Of a stretch of DNA of 64,000 bases, positions 54,146 to 63,183 are shown piece after piece. A program made the translations under genes and the position numbers. Location: contig NC_022247.1 of the NCBI RefSeq assembly GCF_000463015.1, positions 2,356,001 to 2,420,000 of the forward strand. Direction: 5' to 3'. The notes under the pieces are model-generated. The model was not told the DNA's origin, searched no databases, and saw only the letters and a program-made list of their open reading frames with translations. Every line of letters starts with the position of its first letter. Within the stretch, counting starts at the first letter, position 1. The DNA comes from Variovorax paradoxus B4. Lineage in GTDB: Bacteria > Pseudomonadota > Gammaproteobacteria > Burkholderiales > Burkholderiaceae_C.

Positions 54146-55474
54146 TCAGCGGCTGACGCCGCGCGGGCCCGCAACCGCCATGTACTGCATCGTGGTCGCC
54201 ACCAAGGCCCTGACACCGACCTTCATTGCGCCTTCATCCACCACGAATTCGGGCGAATGATTCGGTACGCCGGGCTTGCCAGGGAAGGGCGATGCATACA
54301 GCCGCCAGAAAACGCTCGGCACGCCTGTCGAGGTCAGCGAACTGAAATCGTCGGATGCCATGCTGGGAGGCGCTTCCATGGCCACGCCCAGGTCCGCCGC
54401 TGCCGCATCGAAGGCCGGCACCAGGGCCTTGGTCAATGCGGGGTCGCTGATGACCATGTCGTACCCTCCCGAGCCCACCTTGACCTCCACCTTCAGTTGA
54501 TGGCTCTCGGCGATCTTCTGCGCGCGGCGCGTGATCTCCTCGCGCACGATGCGCTGGTTCTCCTTCGAGAAGGTGCGGACCGTGCCACCGATCTCGGCGG
54601 TCTCCGGCAGGATGTTGGTGCGGTTGCCGCTTTGCAGCATGCCGATGGTCAGTACCGTGATCCCGTCCTGTTGATTGATCCGATGGCTGATGATGCCCTG
54701 CAGTGATTGCACGATCTCGGCCGCCGCAAGGACGGGGTCGTTCGATGCCCAGGGCGCCGATCCGTGTCCGCCCTTGCCGGCGAGAGTGATCACAAAATTG
54801 TCAGCGCTGGAAAACACCGCGCCCGAGCGGTAGGCGACGGCTCCCGACGGGCCGGTGGCGGTGATGTGCTGGCCCATCACGAGATCGACCTTCGGGTTGT
54901 CCAGGACGCCCGCCTCGACCATCTTGACGGCCCCGCCATTGCCGGGCCCGCCTTCCTCGGCGGGCTGGAAGATCAGCACCACGGTCCCCGGCAGTTCGGC
55001 CCGCATCTCGGAGAACACCCGCGCCGCACCGAGCAGCATCGCCATGTGGGTGTCGTGGCCGCACACATGGCCGACAAAGGCTTCCTGGCCGCGGTAGATG
55101 GCCTTTTTGTTCGACCTGAACGGCAGATTGTTGCGCTCTTGCACGGGAAGCGCATCGAGTTCGGCCCGCAGCGCCACCACCGGCCCCGGCTTGCCGCCGC
55201 GCAGCACGGCTTTGATGCCGGTGCCGGCGACGCCGGTCTGAACCTCGTAGCCCGGCATCGTCGCAAGAATCTGTGCGATGTAGCGCACCGTTTCCGTTTC
55301 CTGCCAAGACAGCTCGGGATTTGCGTGAATGTGCCGGCGCCATTCGAGCACCTTCTGCTCCGTGCCGTCGGCCAGTCGAAGCCCAGTTTGCACCAGCGGG
55401 TCGAGGTTCGCGGCATGCACATTGGATGCGGCGAGGGCGCAGACTGTCGCGAGTGCAATGATTTGTTGACGCAT
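54146..55474 (-). CDS. M20-family amidohydrolase (hippurate/indole-acetyl-amino-acid hydrolase-like), exported
   Basis: The 442-residue protein has a signal peptide (IIALATVCALAASNVHAAN), so it should be periplasmic, unlike most cytoplasmic members. Metal-site motifs are VCGHDTHMAMLLG, PAEEGGPGNGG and NHSPEFVVDEGAMK near the C terminus; a dimerisation domain sits in the middle (KGGHGSAPWASNDP). It would release amino acids from N-acylated or aryl-conjugated substrates. Periplasmic cleavage followed by Bug-type capture is conceivable for the adjacent aromatic operons. Confidence 0.9.
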   Translation of the reverse strand: MRQQIIALATVCALAASNVHAANLDPLVQTGLRLADGTEQKVLEWRRHIHANPELSWQETETVRYIAQILATMPGYEVQTGVAGTGIKAVLRGGKPGPVVALRAELDALPVQERNNLPFRSNKKAIYRGQEAFVGHVCGHDTHMAMLLGAARVFSEMRAELPGTVVLIFQPAEEGGPGNGGAVKMVEAGVLDNPKVDLVMGQHITATGPSGAVAYRSGAVFSSADNFVITLAGKGGHGSAPWASNDPVLAAAEIVQSLQGIISHRINQQDGITVLTIGMLQSGNRTNILPETAEIGGTVRTFSKENQRIVREEITRRAQKIAESHQLKVEVKVGSGGYDMVISDPALTKALVPAFDAAAADLGVAMEAPPSMASDDFSSLTSTGVPSVFWRLYASPFPGKPGVPNHSPEFVVDEGAMKVGVRALVATTMQYMAVAGPRGVSR

Positions 55475-55746
55475 ATCTGGTTTTTCTCCTCACCGCCAAG
55501 TGGGTCGTAAGCGGTGCAAGACCTCTGCTGTGGAATGAAGCAATGTGCCAACCCTTTTCGCGATTGCCTACAACTGCCGGACAATCACGATTCCATTTGG
55601 CGATTGCCCCGGGGCATGGGTCCGTGTCGCCTTGCACGCAGTGCTCGTGTTCCGCCGGCGGCATGCTGTGCATGCGTATGCCCTCAGATCATCCGTTCGC
55701 AGCTTGAACGGGTTCGGCAATGGAGGCGTTCTGCATCTAGAGGGCA

Positions 55747-57313
55747 TTACTTGGATGGCATTCGACAGATAAAGCTGCTTGCCACGTTGGGACTGCCTTT
55801 GCCGTCATATCGGGCGATCTGAGGGTATGGACAAACAGGCATCGTTCGGTCGATTTCCCCTGCAGGGTTTCGGTGAGCGGCCGTGACGGCTTCGGGGGCC
55901 TGCTCTTTCTCTACCCAGTTAACGACCTTCGACAGCAGGTCGTACTCGTCCGGAATGGGGCCCGCACCTCCGCGGCAATGATTCACGCCTGGCGGGAAGT
56001 AGGACCTCATGAAGCTCGAGGTGCGCTGAGGGCCCATCGTTTCGTTCACTTCATCCACGTACTGCTTGGTTCGCAGCGGAGTGATCAGTTGGTCTTGGAG
56101 TCCGTGCCAGAGGATCAACTTGCCGCGACGGGCTGCAAACTGGCTCAGGTCGGGATTGACTGCGTCATACGTCGGCCCCAGCTTCTGCTTGGCCAGCTGG
56201 AAATCGCTCGGATCATCGACGTTCAGCTTTCCCGCGATGTCGTAAGAAGTGTCCTCGAACATCGGTCCGCGCCAGAACCATGCCCAACTCGACTCTCCCG
56301 GCTCAGGTCGACCCAGCCATTCAGAGGTGAGCTCTGCGCCGTATGGCGAGCCGGGAAAGACAGGCCGGCCGTCGTTGCCGGTGATCGGCGCCCAGAATCG
56401 CTTCATGGCCGCCACTTCGCCGGGCGTCAGACACGTATCGCCGTTCTTTCCAAGAGAACATGCGATCGTCGCCGGGTCGAATTTGCACTTTCCAGGCTCC
56501 TGCAGCAGCCCATCGACCAGACCGTCCTGCGCGTCGCATGCGGCCAGCACTGCCTTGTGGATCATGGGCAGCTTGGCTCGCGGGACGCCTTGCGCCGGAT
56601 CGCGCATACCCTTTACGCGTGACCCACGCCGGCGAGAACATCGACCCTGTCCAGTCGAAGACCGGCGAACCCGCCACGATGCCGTCAAAGTTCTCGGGAT
56701 ACCGTTGCGCTTGCATCAGGCCCTTGCCACCACCTTGGGAGCATCCGATCCAGTACGACTTGCTTGCGGGTGACCCATAGAAGGCACGCGTGATCTGTTT
56801 GCCCGCCACGGCGGTGACCGTCTGCGCGCGATAGCCGAAGTCGATCACCTTTTGCGGGTGTCCGACCGCCCAGCTCTGCTCATGCAAGTTTCCGCCTTTG
56901 GACGCATGGCCGTTGTCGGTGGAAAGTGAGGCATAGCCGCGCGTGAGCCCTTCGGTCAGGCGCGAGTAGATGATGGCCCCGCTATTTCCGCCGCCTCCAT
57001 TGGCCAGGAAACGGCCGTTCCAATTCGATGCGTCAGGCAGCCACATTTCGAATTTGATGTCCGAATCCGACGATGGCCGCGCGGTGGCCTGTACCCGGCA
57101 GAAGGGCAGCGTAACAGCGCGCTTTTCGCCCGGCGGAACGAAGCCTGGGAGCATCATCTCTGCCTTGTCGACAGTGACATTCGGGACATTGCCGAACGCT
57201 GTCAAGCTTTCACACGCCCCCGCCTTGGCCACCGGAGGTTGCGAACATGCGGTCAATGCGGCAGCGACGGCAATGAGGGTGAAGGGTGTGAAAGCAGGCC
57301 AGACCGTGTACAT
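55747..57313 (-). pseudogene. Tannase/feruloyl-esterase-family lipoprotein, frameshifted
   Basis: The gene starts at ATG 57313 with a lipobox-type signal (AAALTACSQPP) and shows the tannase pattern: nucleophile in GCSQGGGKGLM, then EPGKCKFDPATIACSLG, LILWHGLQDQLITP (Asp) and GVNHCRGGAGP (His). Cys residues beside the Ser and the His form the CS-D-HC motif. The N-terminal two-fifths (to VTRKG) and the rest (from GMRDPAQG) are in different frames. The shift lies near 56605-56615. The reading could be a true pseudogene or a sequencing error. An intact version would hydrolyse galloyl or feruloyl esters. Confidence 0.82.
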
Positions 57314-57423
57314 TGGGGTGAGTTCCGTGCGACGAACTGAGCGGGTGTTTGGGCTGGCGCTGAAAGCACGCATGCTGGATTGGCCATGCATGCGAGCGCG
57401 ATGTAACCTGATCCTGCGGATGC

Positions 57424-58770
57424 TCACTCGATCTGGATGCGGACGCCGTCCGACACCAGACTTCGCCGCAAGCGTGCGACATCGATGGCTTGCACCGGGG
57501 CGGACCCGGCCAGGGCGGCGGCGGTGCCCGCAGCTTGCCCCATCACGAAGCAGCCCCCACTGACGCGCGCTGCCGATTGACCCTCGTGCGTCATCGATGC
57601 GCAGCGCCCCGCCACCAGCAGATTCTCGACATTGCGGGGAACGAGCATTCGCCAGGGCAGGTCGTTGAACGGCCTCTCGGTGTCTGTCGGAAAACGCCAC
57701 TCGATGCGTCCTTCGGCATGCAGTTCCATCGGCCAGGTGTTGATGCCGATGCTGTCGTCGAACCGCGCCGAATCAAGAATGTCCGCACCACTGAGCGCGT
57801 AGACGCCTTCAATGCGCCGGGTCTCGCGGATGCCGACCTGCGGTGCGATGTCCACGATCCGCGACTTCTCGAAGCCGGGCACCTGCTCGCGCAAGAAGTG
57901 AAAGTAGTTCACGATCTGGCGCCTGCCTTCCTTCTCGCCCTCGCTGAGTTGCCGGGCATCGACGCCGTTCATCGCGCCACCTTCGGCGTTTCGCAGCTGG
58001 GTCACGTTGGCGCGCCACTCGGTCGGGTTGATCTGCGGGCGCAGGATGGCGCCTTCGCGCGGGAACTGATAGCGGTCCGGATGCTGCTTGTGAGCCCGTT
58101 CCATGAAATGGTTGATCGCGCTGAACTCACCGATCGCGGAGAGGGCGGGCTCGGGGTCGACGTGACCCACACGAAACATGGTCGTCGGGAAAAGCCCGCT
58201 GCCGGCACCATCGCCGACGACAAACGGAACACCCGCGCGGGCCGCGACGTCGCCATCGCCGGTGCAGTCGATGAACACGCCACCGCGGATCGCCAAACGC
58301 CCCGACTTGGTTTCCACGACGAGTGCTGCAATCCGTTCGCCTTCCATCAGCACATCTGCGGCGGAAGCGTGAAAGAGACACTGGACGCCAGCGGCATCGA
58401 GCATCTGGTCGGCGGCGCATTTGTAGGCGGAGACATCGTAGGACCTGACACGGATGCGCCCCTGCATGCCGTCCTGGGGTTGATTCAGCCCCCCCAGTGC
58501 CTCGAGGCGCGGGAGCAGGTCATCCACCACGCCATGCACCATCTGCTGCATCTCTCCGTTGTGGCGTCCGTACAGGCCGGCAAAGTTCGTCACGCCACCC
58601 GCGGTTCCCATTCCGCCAAGAAAGCCGTAGTGCTCGACCAGGAGCGTGCGCGCACCGTGACGTGCCGCACTGACGGCGGCGGCGATGCCGGAAGGCCCAC
58701 CGCCTGCAATGACGACGTCGTATTCGCCGAACACAGGAAGGTTCTTTGATTCTTCGATCATGGTTTTCAT
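57424..58770 (-). CDS. FAD-dependent oxidoreductase (FAD_oxidored / PF12831 type)
   Basis: The 448-residue flavoprotein has the dinucleotide motif YDVVIAGGGPSGIAAAVSAARHGARTLLVEH at residues about 16-46, followed by GFLGGMGTAGGVTNFAG and the GD motif FIDCTGDGDVAARAGVP. The C-terminal NVENLLVAGRCASMTHEGQSAARV is typical of PF12831 proteins. Function within the family is diverse and the substrate unknown. It follows the Bug receptor gene at 58850 on the same strand (79 bp gap) and precedes the tannase gene, so these three may be a small regulon of the LysR at 59939. Confidence 0.85.
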   Translation of the reverse strand: MKTMIEESKNLPVFGEYDVVIAGGGPSGIAAAVSAARHGARTLLVEHYGFLGGMGTAGGVTNFAGLYGRHNGEMQQMVHGVVDDLLPRLEALGGLNQPQDGMQGRIRVRSYDVSAYKCAADQMLDAAGVQCLFHASAADVLMEGERIAALVVETKSGRLAIRGGVFIDCTGDGDVAARAGVPFVVGDGAGSGLFPTTMFRVGHVDPEPALSAIGEFSAINHFMERAHKQHPDRYQFPREGAILRPQINPTEWRANVTQLRNAEGGAMNGVDARQLSEGEKEGRRQIVNYFHFLREQVPGFEKSRIVDIAPQVGIRETRRIEGVYALSGADILDSARFDDSIGINTWPMELHAEGRIEWRFPTDTERPFNDLPWRMLVPRNVENLLVAGRCASMTHEGQSAARVSGGCFVMGQAAGTAAALAGSAPVQAIDVARLRRSLVSDGVRIQIE

Positions 58771-58849
58771 CTGAAGTCCTCGTCGACACGCGAGAAGGCC
58801 GCTCGCGCAACACGGTGCCTGGTCGATGCGTGCATCGTGGACTTGCGGA

Positions 58850-59824
58850 TCAGTCCAGCGTGATGCCGTTCTTCTCGATCACCGGTTTCCAGCGCGCCAC
58901 CTCGTCGTTCACCATGCTGCGAAACTGCGCCGGGGTGTTCGCGACAGGCTCCATGTATTGCGCGCGGAGCTTCTCTCGGATCGATGGCTCGGCGAGGATC
59001 TGCACGAGTTCACTGTGCAAGTGGTTGACGATCGCGGGTGACGTTCTGGCCGGCGCGACGATCCCGATCCAGGCATCCGCCTGGATCTCGGGTGCCCCGA
59101 CCTCCGCAAGCGTCGGCAATTGGGGCAGAAATGCCGATCGCTTCGACGAAGCGATCGCCAGAGCCTTGATCCGCCCTGATTTCACAAAAGGCATGACCGT
59201 TGCGGCCGGCAGCACCCCCATGTCGACTTCGCCCGAGATGATTGCCGTGACCGCGGCGCCCGAGCCGGGGTATGGCACGTGCACAAGGTTGGCGGAAGCG
59301 CGTGCTGCGAGGGCCTGCATCGCGAGGTGCGACGCCGATCCGGCACCGATGGACGCGAAGCTGTACTTGGCCGGGTTCTTCTTCAACTCAGTGAGCAGAT
59401 CGGCGGCGTTGTCCGCCGCAAACCTGGAAGACGCAACCAGGACGGCGGGCTGAGACGCGGCGACCGTGATGAGCTCAATGTCGCGCCCAGGGGCGTAGGG
59501 CATCTTCTTGTAGAGCAGGGCGTTCACGGCCAGCGTGCTCGCGATCCCGATGCCGAGCGTCTGCCCATCCGGGGCTGCCTTGGCCACCGCATTGGTTCCG
59601 ATGTTGCCGGACGCTCCCGGCTTGTTGTCCACGACGACCGGTTGACCCAGCCGCGTTCCGAGTCTCTCGCCGACGAGCCGGGCGACCAGATCGGGCGTCG
59701 AGCCCGCCGCGAAGGGCACGACGAGGTGGAGCGGGCCCCGCGGGTAGGTCTGTGCGTGGAGCGAGGCCGCAGCCAAGCCCATTGAGAGTGAAATGAGCCA
59801 CTTGCGTGGCTGGGAAAGCCGCAT
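58850..59824 (-). CDS. Bug/TctC-family periplasmic solute receptor (4)
   Basis: The 324-residue protein has a signal peptide (LISLSMGLAAASLHAQT), then YPRGPLHLVVPFAAGSTPDLVARLVGERL, VVVDNKPGASGNIGTNAVAKAAPDGQT, and the C-terminal VARWKPVIEKNGITLD. It is divergent from a LysR gene with 114 bp between them, a common regulator/receptor pair in Burkholderiales. Confidence 0.92.
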   Translation of the reverse strand: MRLSQPRKWLISLSMGLAAASLHAQTYPRGPLHLVVPFAAGSTPDLVARLVGERLGTRLGQPVVVDNKPGASGNIGTNAVAKAAPDGQTLGIGIASTLAVNALLYKKMPYAPGRDIELITVAASQPAVLVASSRFAADNAADLLTELKKNPAKYSFASIGAGSASHLAMQALAARASANLVHVPYPGSGAAVTAIISGEVDMGVLPAATVMPFVKSGRIKALAIASSKRSAFLPQLPTLAEVGAPEIQADAWIGIVAPARTSPAIVNHLHSELVQILAEPSIREKLRAQYMEPVANTPAQFRSMVNDEVARWKPVIEKNGITLD

Positions 59825-59938
59825 GGTATGTCTCCGAAGCTTTTGGCTCTGAATGTTGGCCAGTTGTGGCGACTGTAGGTTTCGGCCATCATTGCGTCCA
59901 TGCGATACCGCACATACTCGTCAGCAGGAATTTAAATA

Positions 59939-60823
59939 ATGGACATGCGGCTTCTTGCGGTTTTTGACGAGGTCTACAAGACGCGCAGCGTCACGCGCGC
60001 GGCTGAGAACCTCGACCTTCCGCAGACGTCCGTGAGCTTGGCCCTCGCTCGAATGCGGCGGCAGTTCAACGATCCGCTGTTCGTGCGAACCGGCGAGGGC
60101 ATGGTGCCAACGCCTCACGCCGCCGACCTTCTGGGACCGTTGCGCCAGGCTCTGGAATTGCTTCGGGGGGCCACCCGCCAGCAGGTCGTGTTCGATGCCG
60201 GAAGTTCTCGCCGGCATTTCAGGATATGCATGACGGACGTCAGCCATCTCGAGTTCCTGCCACGGCTGATCCACCGTGTCGCTCAGGATGCGCCTTCCGT
60301 CCATGTCGAGGTATTGCGCATAGGGCCTGATACGCGCCGGTTGCTTGAGAACGGAGAGGCGGACCTCGCCGTGGGCTACATGCCGGAACTCGAGGCCGGC
60401 TTCTATCAACAGCAGCTCTTCGAACAGGGCTTCTCATGCGTGGTGAGAAATGACCACCCGCAAGTGGGAAAACGCATGACGCCGACGCTGTTCAAGCGCG
60501 AGAAGCACGTGGCAATCACGGCGCCTGGAACGGGACACGATCTGCTGCAGCAACAGCTCAAGCGCCTCGGTGTCGAACGCCGGCTTGCGCTATCGCTTCC
60601 GACCTTGCCCGGCTTGGGAAACCTGCTTGCGCAATCCGACCTCGTCGCGACCGTGCCGGAGCGGGTCGCGCAAATGCTGGTCAGCATTGCCGAGGTGAAG
60701 TTGCTCGCCCCACCCTTTGAACTGCCGGTCTTTGCGATCAAGCAGCACTGGCATGAGCGTTTTCACCTCGACCCGGCGAACCGTTGGCTCCGTTCGATGA
60801 TCGCCGAGATGTTTCTCGAGTGA
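59939..60823 (+). CDS. LysR-family regulator (NahR/NodD-like group)
   Basis: The 294-residue protein has the short N terminus MDMRLLAVFDEVYKTRSVTRAAENLDLPQTSVSLALARMRRQFNDPLFVRTGEGM, with the group's MxPT-like stretch (MVPTPHA) and RHFRICMTDVSHLEFLPRLIHRV at the start of the inducer domain. This is the NahR/NodD/PcaQ-like architecture. It is divergent from a Bug receptor, probably its target. Its ORF ends 78 bp before the IS element boundary. Confidence 0.9.
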   Translation: MDMRLLAVFDEVYKTRSVTRAAENLDLPQTSVSLALARMRRQFNDPLFVRTGEGMVPTPHAADLLGPLRQALELLRGATRQQVVFDAGSSRRHFRICMTDVSHLEFLPRLIHRVAQDAPSVHVEVLRIGPDTRRLLENGEADLAVGYMPELEAGFYQQQLFEQGFSCVVRNDHPQVGKRMTPTLFKREKHVAITAPGTGHDLLQQQLKRLGVERRLALSLPTLPGLGNLLAQSDLVATVPERVAQMLVSIAEVKLLAPPFELPVFAIKQHWHERFHLDPANRWLRSMIAEMFLE

Positions 60824-60897
60824 ATGAAAGCTCGTAGGGTGTCGTGGCTTGGCATCCGATACAGGCGGCTAACGGCCGGGATTCTTGGCGGTCTGAC

Positions 60898-60901
60898 CTA
60901 A
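60898..60901. repeat. Left target-site duplication of the IS5-family element (CTAA)
   Basis: CTAA occurs directly at both ends of the insertion, here and at 62059-62062. It fits the 4-bp YTAR target reported for IS5-like elements. The intact duplication suggests a simple and fairly recent insertion. Confidence 0.8.
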
Positions 60902-62058
60902 GGAAGGTCTGAACAAGAGCACGTTTCTTGCATGAAGGATTGACCCCTGCAAAGGAGCATGAGCAATGAGTCAGATCAGTTTTGCGGATGCGGAGCAAGC
61001 GGGCAAGAGGAAGAAGACGAGGCGCGAAGTCTTCCTTGCCGAGATGGAACTGGTGGTGCCGTGGAAAGCGCTGCTCAAGGTCATCGAGCCCCACTATCCA
61101 GTGGCGGGCCGAGGCCGTCGGCCCTACCCGCTGCAAGCCATGCTGCGCGTGCACCTGATGCAGAACTGGTTCGCTCTGAGCGACCCGGCGATGGAAGAAG
61201 CCCTGTATGAGATCGCCTCGCTGCGCACGTTCGCCGGACTCGGTCTGGAGGCGATCCCCGATGAGACGACCATCCTGAACTTCCGTCACCTGCTGGAAGC
61301 CAGCGATCTGGCCGAAGACATCTTCAAGCAGGTCAACGCCCACCTGGCCAGGAAGGGGTTGCTCCTGAAGCGCGGCTCCATCGTGGACGCCACGATCATC
61401 GCGGCGCCCAGTTCCACCAAGAACAGCACGGGCGAGCGAGACCCCGAGATGCATCAGACGAAGAAGGGCAACCAGTGGCACTTCGGCATGAAGGCGCACA
61501 TCGCGGTGGATGCCGAGTCGGGACTGGTGCACACGGTGACGACTACCGCAGCCAACGAGGCAGACGTGGAACAGGTGAATGACTTGCTGCATGGCAAGGA
61601 AGAGCAGGTGTGGGCCGACTCGGGCTACCGGGGCGCGCAGGCGCGGGTGAAGCGCGATGTGCAGTGGCACATTGCGGGCCGGCCCAGCGACATGGCGAAG
61701 ATGCCCGAGGGACGTGCCAAGGCCAGAGCGCGCAAGAACGAATATGAGAAGGCCAGAGTGCGCGCAAAGGTGGAGCATCCGTTCCGGGTGATCAAGCGCC
61801 AGTTCGGTCTCGTGAAGGTGAGGTTCAAGGGGCTGGCCAAGAACACGGCGCATGTGATCACGTTGTTTGCGCTGTCCAATCTGTGGATGGCGCGCAAGAA
61901 ACTGATGGCGGTGATGGGACAGGTGTGTCCGCAAACAGCCTGAGGGCGCTGGATGAGGGGCAGACCTCGTCGATTCGGCGCATCTGGCGGTGCGATTCGT
62001 CTCCGTGCACACCATTGGCCTTCATCGCACGCCAATTGGTGACCTGTTCAGACCTTCC
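60902..62058 (+). mobile_element. Complete IS5-family insertion sequence (1157 bp)
   Basis: The ends are imperfect-to-perfect inverted repeats: GGAAGGTCTGAACA at 60902-60915, and TGTTCAGACCTTCC at 62045-62058, its exact complement over 14 bp. Similarity extends one or two bases further in (AAG versus AGG). Flanking CTAA duplications are present. The single transposase gene lies inside. It is inserted between two LysR genes and disrupts no recognised reading frame. Confidence 0.93.
60966..61943 (+). CDS. IS5-family DDE transposase
   Basis: The start is ATG 60966 behind AAAGGAG (60952-60958). The 325-residue protein has the InsH-like N-terminal DUF772 domain (LPLQAMLRVHLMQNWFALSDPAMEEALYEI as YPLQAMLRVHLMQNW, FAGLGLEAIPDETTILNFRHLLE). 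The DDE residues lie in GSIVDATIIAAPSS, WADSGYRGAQAR and RAKVEHPFRVIKRQFG. No frameshift is visible, so the element may be active. Confidence 0.95.
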   Translation: MSQISFADAEQAGKRKKTRREVFLAEMELVVPWKALLKVIEPHYPVAGRGRRPYPLQAMLRVHLMQNWFALSDPAMEEALYEIASLRTFAGLGLEAIPDETTILNFRHLLEASDLAEDIFKQVNAHLARKGLLLKRGSIVDATIIAAPSSTKNSTGERDPEMHQTKKGNQWHFGMKAHIAVDAESGLVHTVTTTAANEADVEQVNDLLHGKEEQVWADSGYRGAQARVKRDVQWHIAGRPSDMAKMPEGRAKARARKNEYEKARVRAKVEHPFRVIKRQFGLVKVRFKGLAKNTAHVITLFALSNLWMARKKLMAVMGQVCPQTA

Positions 62059-62062
62059 CTAA
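62059..62062. repeat. Right target-site duplication of the IS5-family element (CTAA)
   Basis: Second copy of the CTAA direct repeat, immediately after the right inverted repeat. Confidence 0.8.
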
Positions 62063-62141
62063 GGGGCGCCAAAGCCCCACTCGTTGCCGGCCGACCCGCT
62101 GGGTTGGCTGCCAGCGGTACTGGCTCCAATCCGGGCTCCCG

Positions 62142-63095
62142 TCAATCACGGGCGTTCACACCGGACTTGAACAACTCGAAAAAGGTATTGCGCAGCCAGA
62201 TGCTCGCGGCATCCCCGTGGTGCCGCTGGTGCCACGTCATGGTGACGTCGAATCCGGGAAACTGCACAGGAGGGTCCAGAACCTGCAGCGGTATATGGCC
62301 GGCAACTACCGTGGCCAGATTACTTGGAATCACGCCGATCAGGTCGGTTGCAGCAACGACGGGTGCGATGCAAAGGAAGCTGTGCACACGCAATGCCACA
62401 CGAGCCCGTACCCTCGGGCCTGCGAGCACTTTCTGCACGGCTGCAGCATGCTCCATCCCTTCCGGGCCCCCTACGACGTGGCCGATCTCGCGGAGCTGCT
62501 CCCGAGGCAGGTGCCCGTCGAGCGAAGGGTGGTTGCTCCTTGCCACGTACACGAAGCGCTCGCGAAAAAGGCGGCGCTGGTGCAGTTGCTTGCTGAGCGG
62601 CCCGAAGAAGCCGACCGCCAGATCGATGTGGCCCGAACCCAGCCCGTCCTGCAACTGCACCTGACTCGTGATCGCGTCGATCGAGACGTGCGGCGCTTCC
62701 CGCGCGACGTGTTGCATGAGGCGAGGCAGGAACAGCCGCTCCCCAATGTCGCTCATCGCGACGCGAAAGACCCGGTCCTCCTGGGTTGGGTCGAACCCCG
62801 GCCGGCTGAACGTGGCGCGCAGCGCTTCCAGCGCGGCCGCCATGGGCGCGGCGAGTGCTTCGGCCAATGGCGTCGGAGCGACGCCACGGGGCTGTCGGAT
62901 GAACAGTTGATCGCCGTACATCGTCCGCAGGCGGCCCAAGGCACGGCTCACCGTCGGTTGAGACATTCCCAGCTGTGCCCCGGCGGCCGACAAGTTTCGC
63001 GTACGACCGATGCAGTCGAACAGTTCCAACAGCGTGACGTCGAGGTTGCGCGGCAAGGGACGTTGCCCGCCGCCGTGTTCATTCACTTTATGCAT
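62142..63095 (-). CDS. LysR-family regulator (NahR/NodD-like group)
   Basis: The 317-residue protein has the LysR HTH LDVTLLELFDCIGRTRNLSAAGAQLGMSQPTVSRALGRLRTMYGDQLFIRQPRGV, with the APTPLAEAL stretch and VFRVAMSDIGERLFLPRLMQHV of the same subgroup as the LysR at 59939. The ATG 63095 is in a 12- to 15-residue extension before the HTH. It is divergent from a Bug receptor gene (63184), which is the likely target. The two LysR genes converge on the IS. Confidence 0.9.
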   Translation of the reverse strand: MHKVNEHGGGQRPLPRNLDVTLLELFDCIGRTRNLSAAGAQLGMSQPTVSRALGRLRTMYGDQLFIRQPRGVAPTPLAEALAAPMAAALEALRATFSRPGFDPTQEDRVFRVAMSDIGERLFLPRLMQHVAREAPHVSIDAITSQVQLQDGLGSGHIDLAVGFFGPLSKQLHQRRLFRERFVYVARSNHPSLDGHLPREQLREIGHVVGGPEGMEHAAAVQKVLAGPRVRARVALRVHSFLCIAPVVAATDLIGVIPSNLATVVAGHIPLQVLDPPVQFPGFDVTMTWHQRHHGDAASIWLRNTFFELFKSGVNARD

Positions 63096-63183
63096 ATCAC
63101 TGTTCCGATCAATTCATTTCTCATCTTTCCGCCGGCATCCTACATTTCGTTCGTTCATTGACGGGACTCAAGGAGACAGCAAG

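Noticed and set aside
55514..55822. 102-codon plus-strand frame between the M20 and tannase genes
   Set aside because: No ribosome site of note, no motif, and its 3' part is antisense to the tannase C terminus.
62063..62090. Short hairpin GGGGC...GCCCC just right of the IS element
   Set aside because: Five-base stem in GC-rich DNA without a T-tract; chance occurrence is likely.
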